This document shows, piece by piece, positions 35,225-44,568 of a DNA stretch of 64,000 nt (positions within the stretch are counted from its first letter, which is position 1; every line of letters begins with the position of its first letter). The stretch spans positions 1-64,000 of the forward strand of contig CACXAT010000015.1 in assembly GCA_902765725.1 (NCBI GenBank). The letters run 5' to 3'. The notes beneath the pieces are model-generated. The model was not told the DNA's origin and did not search any database. It saw only the letters and a program-made list of their open reading frames with translations. A program made the translations under genes and the position numbers. The stretch is from an uncultured Lachnospiraceae bacterium. Its GTDB lineage: Bacteria > Bacillota > Clostridia > Lachnospirales > Lachnospiraceae.

Positions 35225-36853
35225 ATGAAACGGAATAAAGGAATGAACTGGCGCATGCAGGCGGCGGCCGTTGCATGTGCGCTGGCTGTGAGCGGCTTGG
35301 CGGCGCTCGGAACGGACAGGGTCTTCGCCCGCAGTCAGGGAAGGGAAGAGAGAATCGAGGCAGGTGAACTGGTCGCAGCGATCGGTGAGGAGCCGCAGAG
35401 CGGGTTTGACCCCTCCACCGGCTCCCACGGATCTCTCACAAGGCTGTTTTTCTCGACCCTGTTCAGAAGGAACAAGGAGCTTGGATGGGAAAATGACCTC
35501 GCCACAGGCTATGAAGTATCCGAAGATAAGCTGACCTGGACCGTGAAGATCCGGGAGGATGCTTATTTTACAGACGGGAGCCGCGTCACGGCGGGAGACG
35601 TGGTCTTTACATATCTGATGGCAAGAGACGCGGGCGGAGAGATCGACCTGACCATGATCGAGTCTGCCGAGGCGCCGGATGATACCACGGCTGTCTTTCA
35701 TCTGAAGCGTGCCTACTCACCCTTCATGGAGCGGCTGTCGTACCTGGGGATCATTCCGGAGGCTTCTTACAGTGAGCAGTTCAGGGACCATCCGACAGGT
35801 TCCGGTCCGTACAGACTTGTGCAGTGGGACAAGGGACAGCAGATCATCGCCGAGGCAAATGAAGACTATTACGGAGAGGCTCCGTCGATCCGGCGCCTGA
35901 CGCTGGTGTTTCTGGACATGGATACTGCCTGCGCGGCGGTAAACAACGGGGACGTGGATGTGGCGCAGATCAACGGGCTTCTGGCCCAGGCAGCCGGCCC
36001 CGGCACACATGTCGAGAACATAGACTCCATCGAGTGCTACGGAGTTGCCTTCCCGATGCAGCCTGCCGAGGGAAAACTGGCAGAGGACGGCGCGCCGATC
36101 GGCAATGCGGTTACCTGCGACGAGGCAGTGCGCAGGGCATTCAACATGGCAGTGGACCGCCAGAAGATGGTGGACGGGATCCTGAACGGGTACGGTACGG
36201 TTTCCACAACAGGCCTGGAAAAGATGCCCTGGCTCAATGAAGATACGGTTCTGGATGTACCGCAGACGGGGGATGTGGAAGGCGCGAAGGCGATCCTTCA
36301 GGAGGCAGGCTGGACCGATTCGAATGGAGACGGAACCATCGACAGGGACGGTGTGGAAGGTACCTTCAGGCTGCTCTACACAGACGGTGTATACCGCCAG
36401 GAGCTGGGGCTGGAATTCGTCAATGTGGGCAGGCAGCTCGGACTGGACGTACAGCTGGAGAAGGTCACATGGGATACGATCCTTCCGGACATCCATCAGG
36501 AGGCAGTCCTGTACGGATTCGGATCAGGAGACCCCTCGGAGCTGTTCAGTCTCTATTACGGACCGAACGCGGGCGGAGTCGTTCCCTGGGACAACGGGGG
36601 CTGCTATGTCAATGAAAACTGCGACGCGCAGATCGACGCCGCGCTGGAGTCCACGGACGAGGAAGAGGCACTGACCCACTGGAAGGCCATGCAGGAGTAT
36701 TCCGGTCCCACCGGTGACGCGCCCTACTGCTGGCTGGTCAACGCCAATCACGTCTATCTGGCGGCGGACGGATTCTCCTTCGGTGATCCGGCAGTCCAGC
36801 CGCACGGGGGAAGGATCTTCGACAATATCACGGAGTGGAAATGGGAGAAGTAA
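35225..36853 (+). CDS. ABC transporter binding protein, family 5 (peptide/nickel type)
   Basis: A 542-residue SBP_bac_5 protein, the receptor of a dipeptide, oligopeptide or nickel-chelate importer. Residues ~10-36 are an export signal (MQAAAVACALAVSGLAALG, cleavage near VFA/RS); there is no lipobox. The mature part has SRVTAGDVVFTYLMA, GSGPYRLVQWDKGQQI and AVRRAFNMAVDRQKMVDGI, all typical. The spread-out C-terminal lobe includes FGSGDPSELFSLYYGPNAG. It has a GGGAGG site. It starts a rightward operon with two permeases and one fused double ATPase; its last 13 bases overlap the first permease. Confidence 0.9.
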   Translation: MKRNKGMNWRMQAAAVACALAVSGLAALGTDRVFARSQGREERIEAGELVAAIGEEPQSGFDPSTGSHGSLTRLFFSTLFRRNKELGWENDLATGYEVSEDKLTWTVKIREDAYFTDGSRVTAGDVVFTYLMARDAGGEIDLTMIESAEAPDDTTAVFHLKRAYSPFMERLSYLGIIPEASYSEQFRDHPTGSGPYRLVQWDKGQQIIAEANEDYYGEAPSIRRLTLVFLDMDTACAAVNNGDVDVAQINGLLAQAAGPGTHVENIDSIECYGVAFPMQPAEGKLAEDGAPIGNAVTCDEAVRRAFNMAVDRQKMVDGILNGYGTVSTTGLEKMPWLNEDTVLDVPQTGDVEGAKAILQEAGWTDSNGDGTIDRDGVEGTFRLLYTDGVYRQELGLEFVNVGRQLGLDVQLEKVTWDTILPDIHQEAVLYGFGSGDPSELFSLYYGPNAGGVVPWDNGGCYVNENCDAQIDAALESTDEEEALTHWKAMQEYSGPTGDAPYCWLVNANHVYLAADGFSFGDPAVQPHGGRIFDNITEWKWEK

Positions 36854-37830
36854 GGATCGGAAAGTTCATACTCGCAAAGGCAGTGCGTCTTGCAACGCTG
36901 CTTGTCTTTCTGTGCATTCTGACCTTCACCCTGCTGGAGCTGTCGCCCATAGACCCGGTGACCGCATATGTGGGAGCGGACCCTGCGGTCGGGGCTGAGC
37001 AGAGAGAGAGAATTGCGGAGCACTGGGGGCTGGACAAACCTCCCGTGGAGCGGTTTTGCTCCTGGTTTTCCTCGATGGCCCGGGGAGACTGGGGCACTTC
37101 CATGATCTACCGAAGGCCGGTGCCGGAGGTGATCGGAAGCAAGTTCCTGACCTCCCTTGCGCTGATGCTGACCGCCTGGATCCTGTCCGGTGTGCTGGGA
37201 TTCTGGCTGGGGATCGTCGCAGGGACGCATGAAGGGAGGATGGCCGACCGGCTGATCCGCCTTGCAGCGAATGTACTGAACTCCACCCCGGCCTTCTGGA
37301 TCGGGATGCTCCTGATCATGGTGTTCGCGGTCGGACTGGGATGGCTTCCGGCTGCCCTCAGCGTACCCATCGGAGTGGCTGAGGCGGAGGTTACCCTGGC
37401 AGAGCGGATCCGGCACCTGATCCTTCCGGCGCTGGCCCTGAGCATAACCGGCATACCGGGGATCTGCCTGCATACCAGGGAAAAGACCTGCGAGATAATG
37501 CATTCTGACTATGTGCTCTTTGCGAGGGCGCGGGGGGAGGACCTGCACAGCATCGTCCGCCGGCATGTCTGCCGCAATGTCATGCTCCCGGCACTGACTC
37601 TGCAGTTTCTGTCCTTCAGTGAGCTGTTTGGGGGATCTGTTTTCGTGGAGCAGGTATTCTCCTATCCGGGCATGGGACAGGCGGCCGTGCAGGCGGGACT
37701 GAGGGGAGACGCCCCGCTGCTGATGGGGATCGTGATCATAAGCCTGCTCTTTGTCTTCTCCGGAAACCTGATCGCGGATCTGCTCTACAGAATCATCGAT
37801 CCACGGATGAAGGAGGGCGGCTATGAATAG
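36841..37830 (+). CDS. ABC permease, DppB/NikB type
   Basis: A 329-residue first membrane subunit of the peptide/nickel-type importer. About six helices; the N-terminal helix is followed by the long extracellular loop typical of DppB (ELSPIDPVTAYVG, GLDKPPVERFC, GDWGTSMIYRRPV). The coupling region reads YVLFARARGEDLHSIVRRHV. The GTG at 36835 is an alternative start; ATG 36841 lies in the end of the binding-protein gene, and the two overlap by 13 bases. It overlaps the next permease by eight bases. Confidence 0.92.
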   Translation: MGEVRIGKFILAKAVRLATLLVFLCILTFTLLELSPIDPVTAYVGADPAVGAEQRERIAEHWGLDKPPVERFCSWFSSMARGDWGTSMIYRRPVPEVIGSKFLTSLALMLTAWILSGVLGFWLGIVAGTHEGRMADRLIRLAANVLNSTPAFWIGMLLIMVFAVGLGWLPAALSVPIGVAEAEVTLAERIRHLILPALALSITGIPGICLHTREKTCEIMHSDYVLFARARGEDLHSIVRRHVCRNVMLPALTLQFLSFSELFGGSVFVEQVFSYPGMGQAAVQAGLRGDAPLLMGIVIISLLFVFSGNLIADLLYRIIDPRMKEGGYE

Positions 37831-38674
37831 TAAGACCCGCTCCGCGTTCTGGAATCTGTCCGGGGTCCGCGCCCGCGCCATCGCCTGTGTCACGCTGTTT
37901 TCCCTTCTGTTTATCGCTCTGCTGGTGACCGGCTCGAGGATCGGGGAGGAGGATCTGCTGGTCAGTCTGGACAACACCTTCCAGGCGCCCGGTCTGGGGC
38001 ATCTGTTCGGGACAGACTGGGTCGGCAGGGATATGCTGCTTCGGACGATCAAGGGGATGAGCATCAGCATGCAGGTGGGACTCATTTCCACCGTACTGAG
38101 CGCAGTGATCGCAGTATTTCTCGGGGTGATGGCACCTGTATTCGGGGGAGCGGCGGATCATCTGGCAGCGTGGCTGATCGACTTTGTCATGTCCGTCCCC
38201 CACACGATCCTGATCATCCTAATCTCCCTTGCCTGCGGAGGCGGACTTCGGGGAGTGATCACGGGCGTGGTCTGCACACACTGGACTTCGCTGACAAGAG
38301 TCATCCGGGCGGAGGTTCTGCAGCTCAAAAGCGCGGAGTATATACATATTGCCGGGAAGCTGGGAAGAGGCAGATGGTACATAGCGACCCGTCACATGCT
38401 CCCGGCCATCCTCCCGCAGCTGGCGGTGGGGGCAGTCCTGCTGTTCCCCCACGCGATCCTGCACGAAGCCTCCATTACCTTCCTGGGATTCGGACTGCCG
38501 GCCCATGAGCCGGCGATCGGAGTGATCCTGTCTGAATCCATGAAGTATCTGACCGTGGGGAAATGGTGGCTGGCCCTGTTCCCCGGCATCAGCCTGGTGC
38601 TGGTCACCGTGATGGTAGAGGCAATCGGAAAGAATCTGGAGAAGCTGGTCAGCCCCCACGCGGCGCATCTTTGA
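37823..38674 (+). CDS. ABC permease, DppC/NikC type
   Basis: A 283-residue second membrane subunit. It has the DppC signature HLFGTDWVGRDMLLRTIKG near 53-71, a first helix at ~17-35 and the coupling loop EYIHIAGKLGRGRWYIATRH, then the late block HEASITFLGFGLPAHEPAIG. It overlaps the DppB-type gene by eight bases and precedes the fused ATPase gene by 23 bases. Confidence 0.92.
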   Translation: MNSKTRSAFWNLSGVRARAIACVTLFSLLFIALLVTGSRIGEEDLLVSLDNTFQAPGLGHLFGTDWVGRDMLLRTIKGMSISMQVGLISTVLSAVIAVFLGVMAPVFGGAADHLAAWLIDFVMSVPHTILIILISLACGGGLRGVITGVVCTHWTSLTRVIRAEVLQLKSAEYIHIAGKLGRGRWYIATRHMLPAILPQLAVGAVLLFPHAILHEASITFLGFGLPAHEPAIGVILSESMKYLTVGKWWLALFPGISLVLVTVMVEAIGKNLEKLVSPHAAHL

Positions 38675-38697
38675 GAAGAATTAGAGAGAAGACAGGA

Positions 38698-40287
38698 ATG
38701 ACGCGAAGAGTTGATTCTCAGAACTTCACAGACACAGGCGGCGCAGACAGGAGGAGCGTCCTTCGGGCAGAGCACCTGCGCCTGACCTTTGCCCAGTACG
38801 AGAGAGGCCTGCGGGTGCGGCAGATCGAGCCGATCCGGGACCTGAGCCTGGAGCTGTACCAGGGGGAGATCCTGGCCGTCATCGGATCCAGCGGATCCGG
38901 GAAGAGCCTGCTGGCCCATGCGATCATGGGAATCCTTCCCTACAATGCCGCTGTCAGCGGAGAGCTGTATTTCAGGGGGGAGAAGCTTACAGAGAAGATC
39001 AGAGAGAGGGTCAGGGGAAGGGAGCTGTTTCTTGTACCGCAGTCGGTCACCTATCTGGATCCTCTTCTTACCGTTGAAAAGCAGATCCGGATCTCCCTGG
39101 AGAGGAACCCTTCCCGGAAAAAGAGATATCAGAGCATAGAAAAGCTGCTGGGACGCTACGGCCTCGGGCCTGAGGTGGGCAGATATTATCCGCATCAGCT
39201 CTCGGGCGGGATGGCGAGAAAGGTGCTTCTGGCGTGCGCCATGGCTGCGGACGCGGACGTACTGATCGTCGATGAACCGACACCGGGCCTGGACGAAGAT
39301 TCCCTGCAGGACGTTCTGGATGATTTTGCCAGGCTTCGGGAAGAGGGAAAATCCGTCCTGATGATCACCCATGATATCAACGCGGCGCTTCAGATCGCGG
39401 ACCGGATCACTGTATTCTATGAGGGCGAGTCGGTCGAGACCGCATATCCGGAGGACTTCAGGGAAAATGGAATCCGCCTGAAGCATCCGTATTCCAGGAA
39501 ACTGGTCCAGGCCCTGCCGGGAGGAAAGGCACCGGAAGAGGAGGGCAGTGTGGCAGGATGTCTGCAGCAGAGCCTGCGCCTTCGCGCAGAGGGGATCCAT
39601 TTTCATTATGGAGACGGGCAGGAGGTCCTTCGCGGCATCGATCTGGAGGTGCGCGCGGGGGAGGTGGTCGGTCTGATCGCCCCAAGCGGCGCCGGGAAAA
39701 CGACCCTGGCCAGGATCCTGGCAGGCTACCGGAGGCCGGACCGGGGACGAGTCGTTCTGGAGCGGTTCGATCCTGCCCTGGGCAGCTGGACGCTGGAAGA
39801 GGAGATCAACTCTCCGGAAAAGAAGAGGCGGGCGGATGCTTCCTGGTGCCCGGTGCAGATGATCCTGCAGCATCCGGAGAAGGCAGTCGACCCGCTTCGC
39901 CGGATGCAGGCCCTTCTGGAAGAGGCCAGAGGCGTGCCGAAGGAGCTTCTGGAGGAGGCCGGGATCCGGGAGGAATGGCTTGAGCGCTGGCCCCAGGAGC
40001 TGTCCGGCGGAGAGCTGCAGAGATTCTGTCTTGTCCGGGTGTTAAATGAGCGGACCAGGTTCCTGATCTGCGACGAAATGACAACGATGCTGGACGCGGT
40101 CTCACGCGCCCAGCTGTGGGAGCTTGTGCTGGACTATGCCAGAAAGCACCGGATCGGAGTCATCGTGATCAGCCACGACACCTTGCTGGTGAAGCAGCTG
40201 TGCACAAGGGCAGTGGACCTTAGCGGGACAGGTGTTTCTTCCTTGCAATTGGGGCCGCTATCGAATACAATAACCCCGACAATTTAA
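38698..40287 (+). CDS. Fused double ATPase of peptide/nickel-type ABC importer
   Basis: A 529-residue protein with two complete nucleotide-binding domains in one chain, in place of the usual DppD plus DppF. Domain 1: Walker A GSSGSGKS at 63-70, signature LSGGM at 168-172, Walker B VLIVDEP at 188-194, switch H225. Domain 2: Walker A APSGAGKTT at 328-336, signature LSGGE at 435-439, Walker B FLICDE at 455-460. The family's C-terminal extension of domain 1 (LKHPYSRKLVQALPG) forms the linker. In domain 2 the Walker B glutamate is E460 and both halves look active. ATG 38698 has AGAGAAGACAGGA upstream; the frame continues 45 residues further without support. Such fusions occur in nickel- and metallophore-type systems, but the substrate is unproven. 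Confidence 0.9.
   Translation: MTRRVDSQNFTDTGGADRRSVLRAEHLRLTFAQYERGLRVRQIEPIRDLSLELYQGEILAVIGSSGSGKSLLAHAIMGILPYNAAVSGELYFRGEKLTEKIRERVRGRELFLVPQSVTYLDPLLTVEKQIRISLERNPSRKKRYQSIEKLLGRYGLGPEVGRYYPHQLSGGMARKVLLACAMAADADVLIVDEPTPGLDEDSLQDVLDDFARLREEGKSVLMITHDINAALQIADRITVFYEGESVETAYPEDFRENGIRLKHPYSRKLVQALPGGKAPEEEGSVAGCLQQSLRLRAEGIHFHYGDGQEVLRGIDLEVRAGEVVGLIAPSGAGKTTLARILAGYRRPDRGRVVLERFDPALGSWTLEEEINSPEKKRRADASWCPVQMILQHPEKAVDPLRRMQALLEEARGVPKELLEEAGIREEWLERWPQELSGGELQRFCLVRVLNERTRFLICDEMTTMLDAVSRAQLWELVLDYARKHRIGVIVISHDTLLVKQLCTRAVDLSGTGVSSLQLGPLSNTITPTI
40243..40271 (+). promoter_or_regulatory. Promoter of the second peptide-type operon
   Basis: TTGCAA at 40243-40248 and TACAAT at 40266-40271 are exactly 17 bases apart, inside the last codons of the fused ATPase gene and 57 bases before the next binding-protein start. 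It would let the second transporter be made independently of the first. Confidence 0.6.
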
Positions 40288-40327
40288 TAATGGGAGAAGC
40301 GTTTTGGAATGTAAGGAGATTACACTC

Positions 40328-41857
40328 ATGAGCAGAAGAAATATCGCTTTGCTCCTGTCCTCCGCGATGCTCGCGTGTGCACTGGGAACCTTCTCAGGCG
40401 CAACGATGGTGATGGCGGATGAAGCAGGAAGCGCTTCTTCCGGGGATGCCGCTCTCACAGTCGGCCTTCCCCAGGACCTGGATAACAGTCTTGACCCGTA
40501 TCAGATTACGGCCGCAGGAACCAGAGAGGTCTTGTTCAATGTCTATGAAGGGCTTGTCAAGCCTGACACAGACGGCAACTTTGTTGATGCTGTCGCCTCT
40601 GAGCATGAGATCTCGGAGGACGGGCTCACTTACACCTTCACCCTTCGTGACGGTGTTGTATTTCACAATGGTGAAGAAGTGACCATCGACGACGTTCTCT
40701 ATTCCTTCGAAACCTGCGCCGCGACTACGACCAGCACTGCCGTAGCCGGGGCGCTTTCTGATATTCAGGACATCACCGCTGACGGAGATAAGGTAGTCAT
40801 CACACTTCCGGCAGCGAACAGCAGTTTTCTGAGCACCGTCTCCAGTGTTACGATCGTTCCGGCATCGTACACGGACCAGGCGACGGCGCCGGTGGGAACC
40901 GGTCCCTTTAAGTTCGATTCCTACTCACCGCAGGATAAGGTGGTTTTCGTCAGAAATGATGATTACTATGGCGAAAAGCCGGCTCTTGCGAAGGTTACCT
41001 GCAAGATCTACGATGACGCGAACGCGCTCTTCACTGCGCTGGATTCCGGCTCTCTGGACATGGCGTTCCATCTGACTGTGGATCAGGTGAACAGCCTGTC
41101 GAACGGATACAATGTCCTTGAAGGCGAGATGAATCTCGTTCAGGCGCTCTATCTGAACAACGCGAGGGCGCCCTTTGACGACGAGAGAGTCCGCCAGGCT
41201 CTGTGCTACGCGATCGACACCGATTCTCTGCTGGAGCTGACAGAGGACGGACACGGAGCGAAGCTTGGCTCCTCGGTCTATCCGAGCTTCAGGAAGTATT
41301 TTGACGAGAGTCTCGTGGACGCGTATCCCTATGACCCTGAAAAGGCGGCTTCGCTTCTTCAGGAGGCGGGAGCGGAAGGCCTGAGCTTCACCATCAAGGT
41401 ACCCGGCAACTACACGCCCCATGTCGATACGGCCAATGTCATCGTAGAGATGCTGTCGGCTGTCGGCATCAACGCAGTCATCGAGAAGGTCGAGTGGAAT
41501 ACCTGGCTGACGGAGGTCTACCAGGGACGGGACTTTGACGCGACGGTCATCGGCTTTGACGCAGCGTACCTGAGCCCGGATGCCCTCCTTCAGCGATGGG
41601 TGTCTGACGACAGCTCCAACATGATCAGCTATAACAATGCTGATTATGACGCGGCGATCGAGAAGGCACAGTCCACCACAGATGACGAAGAGCAGGTGGC
41701 GGCATACAAAGAGGCTCAGAAGATCCTCTCGGATACCGCCGCAAATGTGTATCTGCAGGACATGGCAGACTTCGTGGTCCTGAATCCGGAATACACCGGA
41801 TATGAGTATTACCCGCTGTACGCGGTGGATTTCTCCAGGATCCGCCCGGCACAGTAA
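40328..41857 (+). CDS. ABC transporter binding protein, family 5 (second system)
   Basis: A 509-residue SBP_bac_5 protein. The signal peptide (MSRRNIALLLSSAMLACAL, cleavage near VMA/DE) precedes a serine/alanine-rich linker. The mature protein has LPQDLDNSLDPYQITAAGTR, VVFHNGEEVTIDDVLYSFET, GTGPFKFDSYSPQDKVVFV and DERVRQALCYAIDTDSLLEL. It is acidic and only distantly similar to the binding protein at 35225, so the ligand probably differs. ATG 40328 follows AAGGAG by nine bases. It leads a five-gene operon with separate permeases and ATPases. Confidence 0.92.
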   Translation: MSRRNIALLLSSAMLACALGTFSGATMVMADEAGSASSGDAALTVGLPQDLDNSLDPYQITAAGTREVLFNVYEGLVKPDTDGNFVDAVASEHEISEDGLTYTFTLRDGVVFHNGEEVTIDDVLYSFETCAATTTSTAVAGALSDIQDITADGDKVVITLPAANSSFLSTVSSVTIVPASYTDQATAPVGTGPFKFDSYSPQDKVVFVRNDDYYGEKPALAKVTCKIYDDANALFTALDSGSLDMAFHLTVDQVNSLSNGYNVLEGEMNLVQALYLNNARAPFDDERVRQALCYAIDTDSLLELTEDGHGAKLGSSVYPSFRKYFDESLVDAYPYDPEKAASLLQEAGAEGLSFTIKVPGNYTPHVDTANVIVEMLSAVGINAVIEKVEWNTWLTEVYQGRDFDATVIGFDAAYLSPDALLQRWVSDDSSNMISYNNADYDAAIEKAQSTTDDEEQVAAYKEAQKILSDTAANVYLQDMADFVVLNPEYTGYEYYPLYAVDFSRIRPAQ

Positions 41858-41892
41858 GACGGCGAATCCTTTCCGGAAAGGAGGAAAGCGGC

Positions 41893-42831
41893 ATGAAACT
41901 GGTTTTAAAAAAGATCATATCTCTCATTATTACATTGTTCATCGTTTCTCTGCTTGCTTTCCTCGCTTTCCAGATCATTCCCGGAGATCCGACGACGAAG
42001 CTTCTGGGCACGAACGCGACACCGGAGAAGGTGGCGCAGCTTCGCTCCCAGCTTGGCCTTGACCGGCCGGTGCTGATCCGCTATATGGACTGGCTGGTCT
42101 CATTTGTCAAAGGGGAATTCGGAACCAGTTATACATACAACAGAGCAGTCAGTACGCTGCTGGCGGATAAGCTGCCGGTGACGGTTCTGCTGACGGTGCT
42201 CTCATTTCTCATAACGGCGGCCGTTTCGGTCCCGATCGGAATCTGGGCCGGAAGCACGAGGAATAAATGGGTGGACCATGTCTTCGTGATTCTGGATCAG
42301 GTCCTGATGGCCATACCGCCGTTCTTCTTCGGCATGGTATCCTGCTTTGTGTTCGGCATCGTGCTGCGCTGGTTCATGCCGGGCAGCTTCATCTCGCTGT
42401 CAGAGAGCTTCAGCGGATGTGTAAGCTATCTGATCCTTCCGGCAGTCTGCCTGGCGCTTCCCAGGATTGCCATGACGGTCCGCATGCTGCGCTCCTCGAT
42501 CCAGGAGGAGCTGACGCAGAATTATGTGTACACAGCCAGGTCCCGCGGTCTGTCCCGAAGCGGGATCATGAGACGGCACATCCTGAAAAACGCGATGATA
42601 CCGGTCGTCACGTTCCTCGCGGTCAGTGCCGCCGAGATCATGACCGGGACCATCATCATCGAGCAGGTATTCACGATCCCGGGCACCGGAAGACTGCTGG
42701 TCAGCTCCATCGGGAACAGGGATTTCCCCGTGGTGCAGGCGATCATCGTCATCCTGGCGGCGTGGATCGTGATCGTAAACTTCACCGCGGATATGCTGAA
42801 CCACTGGATGGATCCGAGACTGAGGCAGTAA
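41893..42831 (+). CDS. ABC permease, DppB/OppB type (second system)
   Basis: A 312-residue membrane subunit with a clear OppB layout: ISLIITLFIVSLLAFLAFQI as first helix, then PGDPTTKLLGTNATPEKV and RSQLGLDRPVLIRYMDWLV, GEFGTSYTYNRAV, and the coupling loop NYVYTARSRGLSRSGIMRRH. The ending EQVFTIPGTGRLLVSSIGNR is typical. GGAAAGGAGGAAAG lies just before the ATG. Confidence 0.94.
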   Translation: MKLVLKKIISLIITLFIVSLLAFLAFQIIPGDPTTKLLGTNATPEKVAQLRSQLGLDRPVLIRYMDWLVSFVKGEFGTSYTYNRAVSTLLADKLPVTVLLTVLSFLITAAVSVPIGIWAGSTRNKWVDHVFVILDQVLMAIPPFFFGMVSCFVFGIVLRWFMPGSFISLSESFSGCVSYLILPAVCLALPRIAMTVRMLRSSIQEELTQNYVYTARSRGLSRSGIMRRHILKNAMIPVVTFLAVSAAEIMTGTIIIEQVFTIPGTGRLLVSSIGNRDFPVVQAIIVILAAWIVIVNFTADMLNHWMDPRLRQ

Positions 42832-42835
42832 GAGG

Positions 42836-42897
42836 TCAGGCACACAGAAAGAGCAGTCTGCTGAGTTCAGGTACACGGAAAGAGCAGTCTGCTGAGT
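42836..42897. repeat. Tandem 31-bp repeat, two copies and a degenerate third
   Basis: Unit 1 (42836-42866) and unit 2 (42867-42897) differ at two positions; each contains the 19-base core GAAAGAGCAGTCTGCTGAG. Bases 42898-42922 look like a decayed third copy that now carries AGGAAGG. The repeat fills the gap between two permease genes of one operon. AGCAGTCTGCT within each unit can fold into a small hairpin. Confidence 0.75.
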
Positions 42898-42938
42898 CCA
42901 GACATGCAGGAAGGTCTGAGGGAACGGGGACCGATATT

Positions 42939-43745
42939 ATGAAAATAAAGAAAAATGCATATTTCATAACGGGCGGGATCCTCTCCGCACTTCTCACGAT
43001 CCTTATCGTCGTGGGCATGTTCTGGACCCCCTACAGCACGACGGCCATGAACGCGAAGGCGAAGATGCAGCCGCCCTCCTGGTCCCACATCCTGGGAACC
43101 GACAACTTCGGGCGGGATGTGTTCTCGAGGGTCATGGAAGGCGCGGGGACAAGCTTCGTGATCGCCCTCCTGGTGGTCCTGATCGGATGTGTCTGCGGGA
43201 TCGTGATCGGATCTTTGTGCGGATACTACGGCGGCATCGCGGATATGATCCTGATGCATGTCTGTGACACGATCACGGCATTTCCGGCAATCCTTCTGGC
43301 GCTGGTCATTATCAGCATCACCGGCGGCGGAGCCTACAATATAGTGCTCGCCCTGGGGATCTTATTTATCCCCAGCTTTGCCAGGGTCGTCAGGACGCAG
43401 TACGCGGGGATACGGGACCTGAACTACATCAAGTCCGCGCGCCTGATGGGCGTATCGGCTCCCCGGATCCTGTATGCGCACATTCTTCCGAATACCCTTC
43501 CGGTCCTGATCCCGGCGGTCACCATCGGATTCAACAACGCGGTCCTGGCGGAGGCCAGCATGAGCTTTCTCGGGATCGGGATACAGCCGCCCCAGGCAAG
43601 CCTGGGCTCCATGCTGAAGGACAGCCAGAATTATCTCAATTCCGCACCCTGGTACGCGCTGGGGACCGGTCTGGCGGTCGTGCTTCTGATCCTTGCCTTC
43701 TCGCTGCTGAGCGAAGGCGTGCAGCAGGGCAGCCGCAGATCCTGA
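42939..43745 (+). CDS. ABC permease, DppC/OppC type (second system)
   Basis: A 268-residue membrane subunit. It has HILGTDNFGRDVFSRVMEG near 50-68, first helix at ~9-28, coupling loop LNYIKSARLMGVSAPRILYA and the late block AEASMSFLGIGIQPPQASLG. The start ATG at 42939 has GAGGGAACGGGGA upstream. The gap to the preceding permease holds the tandem repeats. Confidence 0.94.
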   Translation: MKIKKNAYFITGGILSALLTILIVVGMFWTPYSTTAMNAKAKMQPPSWSHILGTDNFGRDVFSRVMEGAGTSFVIALLVVLIGCVCGIVIGSLCGYYGGIADMILMHVCDTITAFPAILLALVIISITGGGAYNIVLALGILFIPSFARVVRTQYAGIRDLNYIKSARLMGVSAPRILYAHILPNTLPVLIPAVTIGFNNAVLAEASMSFLGIGIQPPQASLGSMLKDSQNYLNSAPWYALGTGLAVVLLILAFSLLSEGVQQGSRRS

Positions 43746-43758
43746 CGGGGGGAATGCC

Positions 43759-44568
43759 ATGAGTCTTCTTGAAGTAAATGATCTCAGAGTCCGCTTTCAC
43801 GGGACGGCTCCGGACCACTATGCAGTGAACGGGGTCTCATTTTCCATGGAGCAGGGCGATATCCTGGGACTGGTGGGAGAGAGCGGCACCGGCAAGACGG
43901 TGACCGCTATGTGCATCAGCGGTCTGCTGCCCAGGGAGAAGGCGTACCGCAGCGGGAACATCCTGCTGGATCAGACGGAGATCTTCGACTGCACGGAGGC
44001 GGAGCTGAACCGGATCCTGGGCAGTGACATCACGGTGGTTTTCCAGGAGCCGATGACCTCCTTCAATCCGGTGTACCGGATCGGACGGCAGGTGGAGGAA
44101 GGACTGTACGTTCACGAGAAGGGCCTAGACAGGGCACAGAAGAAGGCGCGGGCCCTGGAGGCGATGCGAAGGGCAGGACTTGCCGACGCCGAGGAGGTGT
44201 ACCGGAAGTACCCTCATGAGCTGTCGGGCGGCATGCTCCAGAGAGCCATGATCGCGGCGGCGATCGTCACGAATCCGAAGCTCCTGATCGCAGATGAGAT
44301 CACGACTGCGCTGGATGTGACGATCCAGGCGCAGATCATAGACCTTCTGCTGGATCTGAACCGGAAGGAAGGCATGTCGATCCTGTTCATCAGCCATGAC
44401 CTGAGGGTGGTGCGCAGGCTGTGCAGCCACGTGATCGTGATGCAGAAGGGCAGGATCGTAGAGCATGGAAGGACCGATGACGTGTTCGCGCACCCTGAGC
44501 ATTCTTACACGAGACATCTGATCGAAGCGATCCCTTCGCGGGATAAGAGGGTAAATGAAGATGAGTGA
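43759..44568 (+). CDS. Peptide/nickel-type ABC ATPase, DppD type
   Basis: A 269-residue nucleotide-binding subunit. Walker A is GESGTGKT near 36-43, the Q-loop [14 protein letters not shown], signature LSGGM near 155-159, Walker [15 protein letters not shown] near 175-188 and the switch histidine in FISHDLRVV. The C-terminal [16 protein letters not shown] is the DppD/OppD marker region. It is shorter than typical OppD (~330), with the cysteine-rich iron-sulfur-like tail of some relatives missing. It overlaps the next ATPase gene by 14 bases. Confidence 0.93.
   Translation: MSLLEVNDLRVRFHGTAPDHYAVNGVSFSMEQGDILGLVGESGTGKTVTAMCISGLLPREKAYRSGNILLDQTEIFDCTEAELNRILGSDITVVFQEPMTSFNPVYRIGRQVEEGLYVHEKGLDRAQKKARALEAMRRAGLADAEEVYRKYPHELSGGMLQRAMIAAAIVTNPKLLIADEITTALDVTIQAQIIDLLLDLNRKEGMSILFISHDLRVVRRLCSHVIVMQKGRIVEHGRTDDVFAHPEHSYTRHLIEAIPSRDKRVNEDE

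Noticed and set aside
42836..42922. Possible CRISPR-like repeat array
   Set aside because: Units are directly adjacent without spacers; this is a simple tandem duplication.
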